From the NCBI RefSeq assembly GCF_034670185.1, contig NZ_JAXMNY010000004.1, forward strand, positions 512,780 to 576,779: a stretch of DNA of 64,000 nt. Direction: 5' to 3'. This DNA comes from Nisaea sp. Lineage in GTDB: Bacteria; Pseudomonadota; Alphaproteobacteria; Thalassobaculales; Thalassobaculaceae. Shown piece after piece: positions 19,061 to 27,520 of this stretch (position 1 is its first letter; each line of letters opens with the position of its first letter). The position numbers and the translations under genes are program-made. Below the pieces are notes generated by a model that saw only the letters and a program-made list of their open reading frames with translations, had not been told where the DNA came from and did not search any database.

Positions 19061-19663
19061 ATGAGTTATTTCCGTACAACGGACCATCCGATCGAACCGC
19101 TGTTTCTGGACAGATGGTCACCGCGCAGTTTCGAGCCCGAAATCATGCCGGACGAGGACCTGCTGACAATTCTTGAAGCGGCCCGATGGGCTCCCTCGGC
19201 CTTCAATATTCAGCCGTGGCATTTCCTCTATGCGACCCGGAACGGTGCGCATTGGGACCGGTTCGTCGGCGTGCTGGACGATTTCAACAAGGCTTGGGCG
19301 CGCGACGCCTCCGTTCTCTTTGTCCTGCTCTCCGATACGCTGATGCCGGGGGACGCTAACCGGCCCGACCGGGTGTCCTCGATAAACAGTTTCGATGCGG
19401 GGGCGGCCTGGGCCCATCTCGCGCTCCAGGCCACGGCGCGCGGCTACCACGCCCATGCAATGGCCGGAATTGACCGGGAGCTGGCACGTTCCGCACTCGC
19501 CATTCCGTCACGCTTCAGGATTGAAATCGCCATTGCGGTTGGCCGCAGGGGGGCGCCGGAGCGGCTGCCGAATGCGCTGGCCGAGCGGGAGATGCCAAGT
19601 GACCGCAAGCCGTTGTCCCGGATTGCCTCGCCGGGACCTTTCCCTGCGGCGGCAGTGCTCTAG
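19061..19663 (+). CDS. Nitroreductase-family FMN oxidoreductase
   Basis: 200-residue protein of the NADPH-dependent nitroreductase fold. The N-terminal FLDRWSPRSFEPE and ILEAARWAPSAFNIQPWHFL carry the FMN phosphate-binding Arg/Ser pattern and the conserved substrate-pocket segment. Also seen are DAGAAWAHLALQATARGYHAHAMAG (split here for length) and a basic C-terminal half. The ATG has GAAGGA 8 bases upstream. It is divergent from marR and 18 bases from the EamA gene downstream, so it probably belongs to a MarR-controlled two-gene unit. These enzymes reduce nitro- or quinone compounds; the true substrate is unknown. Confidence 0.85.
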   Translation: MSYFRTTDHPIEPLFLDRWSPRSFEPEIMPDEDLLTILEAARWAPSAFNIQPWHFLYATRNGAHWDRFVGVLDDFNKAWARDASVLFVLLSDTLMPGDANRPDRVSSINSFDAGAAWAHLALQATARGYHAHAMAGIDRELARSALAIPSRFRIEIAIAVGRRGAPERLPNALAEREMPSDRKPLSRIASPGPFPAAAVL

Positions 19664-19681
19664 AACGGGAGGAGAACCAAG

Positions 19682-20608
19682 ATGACGCAATCGCTTGACC
19701 ATCCCGTAGAAGGCGCGCAACCAAGATCGATGTTTGCGAACCCGTCCCTGCTGCTGATTATGACCGGCGCCCTGATCGGTGTGAATTTCCCGCTCGGGAA
19801 AATCGCCGGCGATGCCGGCATCTCACCTATCCTCTGGGCCATGATCCCGTCGGTCGGGGTCGCGGCGCTGATGTTTCCCGTGCTTGTCATGCGGGGCGGC
19901 CTGCGGCGTCCAAACCGCGCGCTGGCGCGCTTTTCGGTGATTGCGAGCCTGGTCTCCTACGTGATCCCGAATGTCATTCTCTTTGCCGTGATTCCGCATG
20001 CGGGTGCCGGCTATATGGGGCTGATGTTCGCCCAGTCACCGGTCTTCACGCTGGCCTTCTCCGCCCTGCTCGGCCTCAAGACACCGAACCGGCTCGGCCT
20101 TGCCGGGATCGCGGTTGGTTTGACCGGGGCGGCCATCGTCAGCCTGACCAGAGGCTCGGCTCCGGATGCACCGGATCTGTTCTGGATTGTGGCGGGCTTC
20201 GCGGTGCCGGTAACGCTTGCCGTCGGCAATGTCTACCGGACCGTGGCCTGGCCGGAGAACACCTCGCCCGACGCGCTCGCCTTCTGGAGTCACGGGGCGG
20301 CGATCCTCGCTTTTGTCGCGCTGCTGTTTCTGGTGGAGGGGGGTGTGCCGTTGGCGTCCCTGGCAGCCGTTCCCGGAGCGGCCTTGTTGCAGGCGGTGGC
20401 CGCTGCGGCGACCTTCCCGCTCTTCTTTCGGCTGCAACATCTCGGCGGGCCGGTTCTCTTGAGTCAGATCGGTTATGTCGCCGCCAGCGTCGGCCTGGTT
20501 ATCGCGACCTTTTTGCTCGACGAGCGCTACAGCCTTGCGACCTGGGCGGGTGCCCTGGTCATCGCCGCGGGCATCGCCCTGACAGTGATGGCACAGCGGC
20601 GCACCTGA
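19682..20608 (+). CDS. EamA/DMT-family permease
   Basis: 308-residue membrane protein with about ten hydrophobic helices arranged as two EamA repeats. The first begins LLLIMTGALIGVNFPLGKIAG and the second IVAGFAVPVTLAVGNVYRTVAWP. It ends with the typical AGALVIAAGIALTVMAQRR. GGGAGGAG precedes the ATG. It sits 18 bases downstream of the nitroreductase gene and likely shares its regulation, perhaps exporting a metabolite or the reduced compound. The substrate is not predictable. Confidence 0.85.
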   Translation: MTQSLDHPVEGAQPRSMFANPSLLLIMTGALIGVNFPLGKIAGDAGISPILWAMIPSVGVAALMFPVLVMRGGLRRPNRALARFSVIASLVSYVIPNVILFAVIPHAGAGYMGLMFAQSPVFTLAFSALLGLKTPNRLGLAGIAVGLTGAAIVSLTRGSAPDAPDLFWIVAGFAVPVTLAVGNVYRTVAWPENTSPDALAFWSHGAAILAFVALLFLVEGGVPLASLAAVPGAALLQAVAAAATFPLFFRLQHLGGPVLLSQIGYVAASVGLVIATFLLDERYSLATWAGALVIAAGIALTVMAQRRT

Positions 20609-20685
20609 TTACTCATTGAGCTGCGACCCCGGCTTTCCACCTGAATCCGCTTCCGCACAGCGCGTGGGGACGGTATAGCTCGGCA

Positions 20686-22470
20686 ATGACATTTGATCAG
20701 ATTGCTATCCTCGCCATCATCGTTGGCGCCCTTGCTGCCTTCATCTGGGGGCGGTACCGGATTGATCTCGTTGCCATGCTGGCACTGTTGCTTTCGGTGG
20801 CGGCCGGCGTCGTCGATCCGCTGACGGCCTTTGCCGGTTTCGGTCATCCGGCCGTCATAACGGTAGTGGCCGTGCTCGGTATGTCGGCGGCGCTGACCCG
20901 CTCCGGTGCGGTCGGTGTGATCGCGGAGCGCATCGCCCAGCGCACCAAGTCGGACCGGGCGAAGACCTTCTCGCTGATCGGGCTGGCCGGGGTGATGTCC
21001 AGCGTCATGAACAATGTCGGCGCGCTGGCGCTGTTGATGCCGATCACCCTGTCGGTCGCGCGCAAGGCCGGGCTTTCGCCGTCCCGGCTGCTGATGCCGC
21101 TGTCCTTCGCCTCGTTGCTGGGTGGCATGATCACCCTGATCGGCACGCCGCCGAACATCATCATCGCCGACTATCGCCACAAGGTAACGGGCGAGGCCTT
21201 CCAGATGTTCGATTTCCTGCCGGTCGGCCTCGCGGTCGCCGTCGTCGGCATTATCTATCTGGTTTTCATCGGTATCAGGCTGGTGCCGAACCGGCGCGCC
21301 AATGACGAGGGAAAGCGCCTTTTCGAGCTTTCCAGTTATGTCACGGAGTTCAGGGTTCCCGCCGATTCGCGCCTGATCGGACAGACCATCCGGGCGCTCG
21401 GCGACCGCAACGAAGACAGCGGGCGGCCGACTGTGCTTGCATTGCTGCGCGACAACGAGCGAGTGGTCCGCAGGCTGACCCGCGAACCTCTGGCCGAAGG
21501 CGATCTTCTCTTGGCCCACGGCTCCGCCGAACAGATCGAGGCGGCGGTGCAGAAGGGCCTCGAGCTGGTCGATGCCAAGGAACTCGATGCCATCAAGTCC
21601 GATATGCCGGAAAACGGGGAGCTCGCCGTGGTCGAGGCGGTGATGCCGCCGCGCGCCTGGATCGAGGGCCGGAGCGCCGCCATGCTCCGCCTGCGCTCGC
21701 GTTACGGGCTGAACCTGCTCGGGGTGGCCCGCGGCGGGGCGCCGATCAATACCCGGCTGCGCGACGTGCGGTTCCGGGCAGGCGACGTGCTGATGCTGCA
21801 GGGCGACAGCGACCAGATCTACGGCACGATTTCCTCCCTCGGCTGCCTGCCCCTGGCGCAGCGGCAGATGAGCCTGGAACGGCCGAAAATCCTGATCCCT
21901 GCGCTGCTGTTTCTGGCCGCGATCGTCGCCGCCAGTCTGGGTATTCTGCCAGCTGCCGTGACGCTTGCGGCCGGTCTTGCGGTCATGGTGCTGTCCGACA
22001 ATATCTCCATGAGCGAGGTCTATGACGCCATAGACTGGCAAATTGTGGTGTTGCTGGGAGCGATGATACCCGTCGGCACGGCGATGCATGAAACCGGGGC
22101 GGCAGGGCTGATCGCCGGAGCCATGGCGAGTGCTGTGGCGGATGTCTCGCTCTATCTGGTGCTGGCGCTCTTGCTGGTGGTGACCATGTTCCTGACCGAC
22201 ATGATGAACAACGCGGCGACGGCGCTGGTCATGGCGCCGGTCGCGCTCGGCATCTCCGAGCAGCTCTCGGTCAATGCAGACCCGCTTCTGATGGCGGTTG
22301 CTATAGGCTCGTCCAGTGCCTTCCTGACCCCGATCGGGCACCAGAACAATCTGCTGGTGATGGGCCCCGCAGGGTATAAATTCGGGGATTACTGGCGAGT
22401 CGGCCTGCCGCTCGATTTTCTGATCATGGCAGTGGCGGTGCCCCTGCTGCCGGTTGTCTGGCCGTTCTGA
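20686..22470 (+). CDS. SLC13/DASS-family anion transporter with two RCK_C (TrkA_C) domains
   Basis: 594-residue transporter. Each membrane half has a DASS-type re-entrant motif: GTPPNIIIADYRHKV (about 152-166) and SSSAFLTPIGHQNNLLV (about 543-559). Between them (about 210-395) lie two soluble TrkA_C/RCK_C-like domains, the first at SSYVTEFRVPADSRLIGQTI and the second at VEAVMPPRAWIEGRSAAMLR. The family moves dicarboxylates, sulfate or related anions with Na+, and the TrkA_C insert is typical of the bacterial branch often annotated as sulfate or citrate permease. The next gene starts 43 bases downstream on the same strand. Confidence 0.88.
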   Translation: MTFDQIAILAIIVGALAAFIWGRYRIDLVAMLALLLSVAAGVVDPLTAFAGFGHPAVITVVAVLGMSAALTRSGAVGVIAERIAQRTKSDRAKTFSLIGLAGVMSSVMNNVGALALLMPITLSVARKAGLSPSRLLMPLSFASLLGGMITLIGTPPNIIIADYRHKVTGEAFQMFDFLPVGLAVAVVGIIYLVFIGIRLVPNRRANDEGKRLFELSSYVTEFRVPADSRLIGQTIRALGDRNEDSGRPTVLALLRDNERVVRRLTREPLAEGDLLLAHGSAEQIEAAVQKGLELVDAKELDAIKSDMPENGELAVVEAVMPPRAWIEGRSAAMLRLRSRYGLNLLGVARGGAPINTRLRDVRFRAGDVLMLQGDSDQIYGTISSLGCLPLAQRQMSLERPKILIPALLFLAAIVAASLGILPAAVTLAAGLAVMVLSDNISMSEVYDAIDWQIVVLLGAMIPVGTAMHETGAAGLIAGAMASAVADVSLYLVLALLLVVTMFLTDMMNNAATALVMAPVALGISEQLSVNADPLLMAVAIGSSSAFLTPIGHQNNLLVMGPAGYKFGDYWRVGLPLDFLIMAVAVPLLPVVWPF

Positions 22471-22513
22471 GGCCACAAGCAGCTCAACCCAAGCGGCTCA
22501 CCCGAGGTACCGC

Positions 22514-23434
22514 ATGTCTGACAAAAAGACAGAAACCGGTCTGATCGATCCGGGCCTGATTGTGCCGACCATCATGCTGGTCGGTCTCGGCGGCCTCTGG
22601 GGGCTGTCCTTTTCGCTCTCGAAAGTGGCGGCGATAGGCGGCGTGCATCCCTTTGCCTATGCCTGGATGCAATCGACCGGCGCGGCGCTGTTTCTTACCC
22701 TGGTCTGCTACCGAAAGGGCATCGCGTTCGATCTCAGCCGGGGCCATCTGGTGTTCTTCCTGGGCGCGGCGGTGATCGGCCTTGTGCTGCCGAACATCAA
22801 CATCATTACGACAGCGAAATATATTCCGGCAGGCGTGATGAGTACGGTGGTCTCGACCGTGCCGGTGCTGGGCTACGTGCTGGCCGTCGGCCTCCGGATC
22901 GAGGGCTTTCGCTGGAACAGCGCGGTGGGTATTGGCCTCGGTCTGGTTGGCGCCCTGCTGATGGTTCTGCCGAAGACCAGTCTGCCGTCACCGGACATGG
23001 TGCCCTGGGTGCTGCTGGCCTTCCTGACCCCGGCTCTGTACGCCTGCAGCGGGATCTTCAGCGACCGGATGCGGCCAGAGGGCACGCATTCACTTGCGGC
23101 GGCGCGCGGCATGCTGATCGTGGCCTCTCTGGCGACGCTGCCGCTGATGCTGGCGGTGGACGGCTTCTACCCGCTGATGGCGGACCCCGGCCCAACGGAT
23201 TACGCCATGCTCGGACAGATCTGCATCTCGTCCGTCGCCTACATTCTCTATTTCGAAATCCTGAAACGCGCCGGGCCGGTTTTCCTCAGCCTGGTGTCCT
23301 ATATCGTGACCCTGTTCGGCCTGTTCTGGGGCTGGGTCGTCTTCGGAGAGATCCATTCGGCCTGGATCTGGGCCGCCGTCGGCTGCGTCTTTACCTCGTT
23401 GGTTCTGGTGAATATCGGACGACGGGCGCGCTGA
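22514..23434 (+). CDS. EamA/DMT-family permease
   Basis: 306-residue membrane protein with ten predicted helices in two EamA halves. The N-terminal segment GLGGLWGLSFSLSKVAAIGG and the repeat-2 segment WVLLAFLTPALYACSGIFSD are typical. I start at the ATG at 22514, preceded by GAGGT, not at the upstream in-frame start that overlaps the SLC13 gene. It is only distantly similar to the other EamA gene at 19.7 kb. It is followed by a strong hairpin shared with the converging DapA-family gene. Substrate unknown. Confidence 0.87.
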   Translation: MSDKKTETGLIDPGLIVPTIMLVGLGGLWGLSFSLSKVAAIGGVHPFAYAWMQSTGAALFLTLVCYRKGIAFDLSRGHLVFFLGAAVIGLVLPNINIITTAKYIPAGVMSTVVSTVPVLGYVLAVGLRIEGFRWNSAVGIGLGLVGALLMVLPKTSLPSPDMVPWVLLAFLTPALYACSGIFSDRMRPEGTHSLAAARGMLIVASLATLPLMLAVDGFYPLMADPGPTDYAMLGQICISSVAYILYFEILKRAGPVFLSLVSYIVTLFGLFWGWVVFGEIHSAWIWAAVGCVFTSLVLVNIGRRAR

Positions 23435-23443
23435 AAAGAAAAA

Positions 23444-23466
23444 CGCCCCGGGCGGAACCCGGGGCG
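23444..23466. terminator. Bidirectional rho-independent terminator
   Basis: CGCCCCGGG (23444-23452) and CCCGGGGCG (23458-23466) form a perfect 9-bp stem with a 5-base loop. On the minus strand the stem is followed by TTTTTCTTTTC, so it is a strong terminator for the DapA-family gene. On the plus strand it is followed by the weaker CTCTCTTG and can serve the EamA gene. Confidence 0.88.
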
Positions 23467-23492
23467 CTCTCTTGATCAGATCGTTATGTGGC

Positions 23493-24419
23493 TCAGGCGG
23501 CTTTCGCCGGAAGGGCGAAGTTCACTGCGTCCAGCTCAGACACCAGCGAAGCGGCTTTTTCGGCCGGGAGCGGCATGAACGGGGCGCGGACATTGCGCCA
23601 GCTTGCCTTGCCGCTGTTCTTCGCCAGCAGTTCCTTCAGCGCGGCGGCTGCCGGATAGTTCTGCAGGGTCAGGCGCTCTTTGGTGAGCTGGTCCTGCAGC
23701 GCCTCAGCATCGGCCGAGCCGGCTTTCCAGGCGGCAAAGACCTTGGCGCAACCGCCGACCGTGACATTGCCCGTCGCTGTGATGGTGCCGACGCCACCGG
23801 CCTTCAGGGTGTCGAGCAGATAGCGCTCTGTCCCCGCGAAGACGTCGAAGCCCGGGAACTTTTCGGCCATCGCCTTCATGTTCTCGAAATCACCGGAGCT
23901 GTCCTTCACACCGCAGACGGTGTTCGGGAATTCCTTCAGCATCCGGGCGATCAGCTCATGGCTGAACGGCACCGCGGACATCTGCGGGAAGTGATAGAGA
24001 TAGACCTTCATCGCATCGCTGCCGATGGCCTCGAAGGTGCGGGAGAAGTGGGTGAACAGACCCTCGTCGCTCGGGTTCTTGTAATAGAACGGCGGCAGCA
24101 TCAGGACATGCTCGATACCGATATCGAGGGAGGCCTTGGTCAGGGCAACCGTGTCCGGCAGCGCGCAGCAGCCGGTGCCGATCATCAGCTTGTCCTTCGG
24201 CAGATCGGACGCGCCGAGCTTATCGAGGAAGGTCAGCCGCTCCTCAACGGACAGCGAGTTTGCTTCGCCGGTGGTGCCGAACAGCAGCACACCGTCGCAG
24301 CCGCTGTCCAGAAGCCAGCGGGTATGGTCGAGGGTAAGGTCGGTATCAACCGAAAGATCGTTGTTAAAGGCGGTCAGGCCGGCGGCCATGACACCCTTGA
24401 TGCGCGGGCTCGTGCTCAT
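23493..24419 (-). CDS. DapA/NAL-family class I aldolase (dihydrodipicolinate synthase-like)
   Basis: 308-residue TIM-barrel lyase. It shows the family GTTGE motif in LLFGTTGEANSLS, the catalytic Tyr in VYLYHFPQ and the Schiff-base Lys in CGVKDSSGDFEN, so it should be active on a 2-keto acid. The start ATG at 24419 has GGAGA upstream, which removes an unsupported 23-residue extension. No lysine biosynthesis genes are nearby, and the divergence from canonical DapA suggests another member of the family (for example a sugar-acid or hydroxy-keto-acid aldolase). It is transcribed toward the bidirectional terminator. Confidence 0.85.
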   Translation of the reverse strand: MSTSPRIKGVMAAGLTAFNNDLSVDTDLTLDHTRWLLDSGCDGVLLFGTTGEANSLSVEERLTFLDKLGASDLPKDKLMIGTGCCALPDTVALTKASLDIGIEHVLMLPPFYYKNPSDEGLFTHFSRTFEAIGSDAMKVYLYHFPQMSAVPFSHELIARMLKEFPNTVCGVKDSSGDFENMKAMAEKFPGFDVFAGTERYLLDTLKAGGVGTITATGNVTVGGCAKVFAAWKAGSADAEALQDQLTKERLTLQNYPAAAALKELLAKNSGKASWRNVRAPFMPLPAEKAASLVSELDAVNFALPAKAA

Positions 24420-24535
24420 GCGCGCTCTCCTTAGGTATGGAAGGGCAAAAAGAAGCCGGAGCTTAGTCCCGCGCGGGATTCCATTCAAGCGAGGGCCGCA
24501 CCACGATACGGAAGAACTGCCGTGCGACTTTGGCG

Positions 24536-25144
24536 TCAGCCTGCGATGCGCTTTGTCAGATCCTTGGCGATGTCTTCCGGTGTGGTGTCGAAGCCGAAAT
24601 GGCTGACATAGCGTCCGTTCGGTCCCATCAGGTAGGTGATGGTGGAATGATCCATCAGATAGTCGCTGAAGTCTTCGCTCTCGACCTTCTGGTAGAACAC
24701 CCGGTAAGCCTTGGCGACATCCGCGATCTGCTCCGGCGTGCCGGTCAGGTAATGGATCTTGTCGTGGAAATGCTGGCTGTAATCGCCCAGCGCGGCGGCT
24801 GTGTCCCGTTTGGGGTCGATGGTGATGAAGACCGGCTCGACCTGGTCGGCCACCTTCGGATCCAGCATGTCGAGGGCCTGGGTCATCACCGTCAGCGTCG
24901 TCGGGCAGACATCCGGGCAGTAGGTGTAGCCGAAGAAGACCAGCATATAGCGGCCCTTGAGATCTTCGTTCGTCAATGTCGCCCCGGTCTCGTCGGTCAG
25001 GCTGAAGGGACCGCCGACAAGATCCGCCGCGCTGTCTTGCCCGGCGATCCGGCCGCCGCTGACGATCCAGTAACCGGCAGCGATGGATCCTGCGAGGGCA
25101 AGGACGAGAAAGCCGACGAGGAAGAAGAAGGTCCGTTTCGACAT
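24536..25144 (-). CDS. SCO1/SenC-family copper chaperone for cytochrome oxidase
   Basis: 202-residue membrane-anchored thioredoxin-fold protein. The N-terminal helix is FFFLVGFLVLALAGSIAAGY. The copper-binding CxxxC motif is in GYTYCPDVCPTTLTV, and the third ligand His is in LMDHSTITYLMGPNGR. GPFSLTDETGATLTNEDLKG is the usual strand preceding the motif. It delivers Cu to the CuA site or senses redox state at the periplasmic face. No oxidase genes are adjacent. A 12-bp palindrome, TCCCGCGCGGGA, lies in the downstream gap at 24467-24478. Confidence 0.92.
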   Translation of the reverse strand: MSKRTFFFLVGFLVLALAGSIAAGYWIVSGGRIAGQDSAADLVGGPFSLTDETGATLTNEDLKGRYMLVFFGYTYCPDVCPTTLTVMTQALDMLDPKVADQVEPVFITIDPKRDTAAALGDYSQHFHDKIHYLTGTPEQIADVAKAYRVFYQKVESEDFSDYLMDHSTITYLMGPNGRYVSHFGFDTTPEDIAKDLTKRIAG

Positions 25145-25201
25145 GTCAGATCCGGGCGCTGGTGGACGAAGTGATCAGGACTATAGGTATAGGCCGTTGC
25201 T

Positions 25202-25870
25202 TCAGAATTGCGAGAGCGTCTCGCGCAATTGTGCCGCCTCGTCCGAGCTGAAGCGGCGTTCTATAAGGATTTGCTTGGGGCTGGCGGCGGTGCGGTAAAA
25301 CGTCTCATTCTTTTCCGGCTGGGTCTGGATCACCGCGCCGTCGAGGGCGCCGCCGCCGAACAGCCCCTTTGATTTCGAGAAAGCAATGAAATCCGCGCCG
25401 AGAGAACCGGCGCTGGATGCCCCGACACCGCCACCGATAGTGCCGACGGCGATGCTGGCATCTGCGCCGAACTTCACCTGGTCGCTCATGAGCGAGTTCA
25501 GGCCTTTCTCCGTCATCACCACCAGCAGGACCTGTTTGGCCTCGACACCGATCTGAAAGCCGATACTGCCCGCCGCCAGGGAGTAGAACGCGGGGTCGCT
25601 CCAGTCGCCGGCACCCTTGCGGGCGAGCAGAACGCCCTCGCCATATTCGCCGCCGACCACGAAGCCGGCTTTCACCAGCTGGGGAATGATGAGCACGCCC
25701 TTTGACCGTTTCAGATAGTCGCTAACCGGGCCGACGACGTTCGGATCGCTGGTCAGATCGCGCAGCGTTGTCCCAGCCCGTTCCACCGTCATCGAGGCGT
25801 CTTCGGCTCGTGCCGTGGTTCCGAAAAGAGTCGTCGCGAAAAGGATCGCCGCAAGAAAACCGTACCGCAT
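25202..25870 (-). CDS. SYLF/Ysc84-domain lipid-binding protein, secreted
   Basis: 222-residue protein starting at the ATG at 25870, which has AGGAG 8 bases upstream; two further upstream ATGs lack this. A signal peptide MRYGFLAAILFATTLFG ends at ARAED. The rest is the Ysc84/SYLF domain: SKGVLIIPQLVKAGFVVGGE, then SDPAFYSLAAGSIGFQIGVE, and DASIAVGTIGGGVGASSAGS. Eukaryotic SYLF domains bind phosphoinositides; bacterial periplasmic members are uncharacterised. It stands alone between cobC and sco1 on the minus strand. Confidence 0.85.
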   Translation of the reverse strand: MRYGFLAAILFATTLFGTTARAEDASMTVERAGTTLRDLTSDPNVVGPVSDYLKRSKGVLIIPQLVKAGFVVGGEYGEGVLLARKGAGDWSDPAFYSLAAGSIGFQIGVEAKQVLLVVMTEKGLNSLMSDQVKFGADASIAVGTIGGGVGASSAGSLGADFIAFSKSKGLFGGGALDGAVIQTQPEKNETFYRTAASPKQILIERRFSSDEAAQLRETLSQF

Positions 25871-25939
25871 GCCTGATCTCCTCATGGCTTTGCTCTGCAT
25901 GGTGTCTGATAGATGGGGCTCGAAGCCCGCTTTGTTAGC

Positions 25940-26569
25940 TCAAAAACCGGCACTGATGTTGAGTCCGCGTAGTCTCCAGGGGGATAACGCGCCAGTAGCC
26001 TCTTCGGTTCCCGCATGGTCGGCGAGGCAGAGAGAAAGCGGCGATATTTCCAGCGCCAGCGCGTTCTCCGGTGTCATCCCCAGGATTGTCGCGACAATGG
26101 CCCTGATCGAGCCGCCATGGCCGATCAGCACGATATCCTGTGCCGGATGGGTATTCGTCAGAATGGCAAAGGCGGCGGATGCCCGCGCCATCAGATCGGC
26201 GAAACTTTCCCCGTTGGGAGGCCGGTTACGGGCCGGGTTGTCCCAGAAGGCCGCATAGTCCGCCGAACCCTGATGGCCCAGAGTATCGTGGGTGGTTCCT
26301 TCCCAGGTGCCGAAATCCTGCTCGGCGAAAGCGGCTTCAACGATCCGGTTCCGGGGAGCCCAGCCTGTCGCTTCCAGCATGTCCGCCGTCTCGGCCGTGC
26401 GGCGCAGCGGTGTCGTGACCAGTAGGCTGTCTGGTGGAAGCTGTGTGGCGATCCGCTTCAGAAGTGCCGGGTCCTGGGGGATTGCAGGCACGTCCGTGCG
26501 CCCGTAGACGGTGCCTTTTTCGACCGCTGCCGGGGCGTGTCGGAGCAAATGCCAGCGGGTCGGCTTCAC
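25940..26569 (-). CDS. cobC: Histidine phosphatase, probable alpha-ribazole phosphatase
   Basis: 209-residue phosphoglycerate mutase-type phosphatase. It has LLRHAPA with the phosphohistidine His, the TPLRRTAETADML arginine segment, a Glu in QDFGTWEGTTHDTLG and the second catalytic His in LIGHGGSIRAIVATI. The start is the GTG at 26569, which overlaps the cobS stop as GTGA. An upstream in-frame ATG would run 79 bases into cobS and adds a non-homologous Pro/Gly/Arg tail. The coupling to cobS and the nearby divergent cobT support a role removing the 5'-phosphate of alpha-ribazole or adenosylcobalamin phosphate. The specific assignment rests on context. Confidence 0.8.
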   Translation of the reverse strand: MKPTRWHLLRHAPAAVEKGTVYGRTDVPAIPQDPALLKRIATQLPPDSLLVTTPLRRTAETADMLEATGWAPRNRIVEAAFAEQDFGTWEGTTHDTLGHQGSADYAAFWDNPARNRPPNGESFADLMARASAAFAILTNTHPAQDIVLIGHGGSIRAIVATILGMTPENALALEISPLSLCLADHAGTEEATGALSPWRLRGLNISAGF

Positions 26570-27393
26570 GCGGGCCAGCCGAGACCTGCCGCGCCCGCCG
26601 GGAGCCCAACCGGGAGCATAGTCAGGGCAATCAGGACAAAACATTCGACGATCTGCTCGCTGCCGCCGAGCACGTCGCCGGTATAGCCGCCGATCTGCCG
26701 CTTCGCGAGCAGTGCCGTCGCGCCTCCGGCAAACGCCGTGGCGGCAAGGGCGGCGATGAAACCGGTGCCGGGCAGCAGGGAGAAGGACAACAGCGTGCCG
26801 AGCGCAAGGCAGAGGCCGGTGGTCACCGGTTTTGCCCGACCGGCGCCGCTGCCAAGGCCGGTCGCGGTGGCGGGCGCGAGACTATAGGCGATTGGCAGGA
26901 TCGCCGTGCGCCCCAAAACATGTGCTGCCGCGAGGCCGAACGCGGCGAGCCACGGCGCGGCGATGGCGAGGTTGGCGAGGCAGGCGGCCTTGATGACGGT
27001 GGAGATGACGAGCGCCAGCACACCGTAGGAGCCGACCCGGCTGTCCCGCATGATCTCGATTTTCCGCTCTTTCGTGCCGCCGCCGCCGAACCCGTCCGCC
27101 AAATCGGCAAGGCCGTCTTCGTGCAACGCGCCTGTCAGGAAGGCGGTCAGGGCGAGGGCGATCAGGGCGGCCGCGAGCAGCGGAATTCCGGCATGGGCGC
27201 CGAGCCAGAGGGCGCCGCCGCCAAGCGCCCCGATCAGCAGCCCGACGATCGGGAAGGCCCAGCCGGTATGCATCAGTGGCCGGTCGGCACGCGCCGGTGC
27301 CGGCACCGGTAGCCGGGTCAGAAACATCAGGGCGTGGAGCAGGTCGTCGACCCACCAGGGGCGCCAGACCGAAGCTGGTTTTTCGCTCGCCAT
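26566..27393 (-). CDS. cobS: Adenosylcobinamide-GDP ribazoletransferase (cobalamin synthase)
   Basis: 275-residue integral membrane enzyme that joins AdoCbi-GDP to alpha-ribazole (phosphate) in the last steps of cobalamin assembly. The conserved family block HEDGLADLADGFGGGGTKER, followed by KIEIMRDSRVGSYG, lies at about residues 91-125, and ALMFLTRLPVPAP is at the N-terminus. Six to seven hydrophobic segments follow. It is translationally coupled to the phosphatase gene downstream and divergent from cobT across 127 bp. No B12-box-like riboswitch was found in that gap. Confidence 0.93.
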   Translation of the reverse strand: MASEKPASVWRPWWVDDLLHALMFLTRLPVPAPARADRPLMHTGWAFPIVGLLIGALGGGALWLGAHAGIPLLAAALIALALTAFLTGALHEDGLADLADGFGGGGTKERKIEIMRDSRVGSYGVLALVISTVIKAACLANLAIAAPWLAAFGLAAAHVLGRTAILPIAYSLAPATATGLGSGAGRAKPVTTGLCLALGTLLSFSLLPGTGFIAALAATAFAGGATALLAKRQIGGYTGDVLGGSEQIVECFVLIALTMLPVGLPAGAAGLGWPA

Positions 27394-27520
27394 GACTGCC
27401 AGAATCCCGTTGGTCCAATCCGTTCCACGCCGCCGCCCGGCGTCGTCCCCGGACTATGCACAGGGGCGGATCGCCTGTATAGGGGGCGGCATCCCAAAGA
27501 ACAGCTCCCTGTGATAAACC

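Noticed and set aside
20527..22476. 649-codon minus-strand frame opposite the SLC13 transporter gene
   Set aside because: Polar, His/Gln/Arg-rich translation typical of antisense to a membrane protein; the plus strand encodes complete DASS motifs.
24467..24478. 12-bp palindrome TCCCGCGCGGGA between sco1 and the DapA-family gene
   Set aside because: Symmetric but with no loop or T tract, no linked regulator, and such GC palindromes are common by chance in this composition.
27394..27520. Possible cobalamin riboswitch between cobS and cobT
   Set aside because: No B12-box-like sequence or the expected multi-stem fold was visible, and the gap of 127 bp is short for the usual aptamer plus expression platform.
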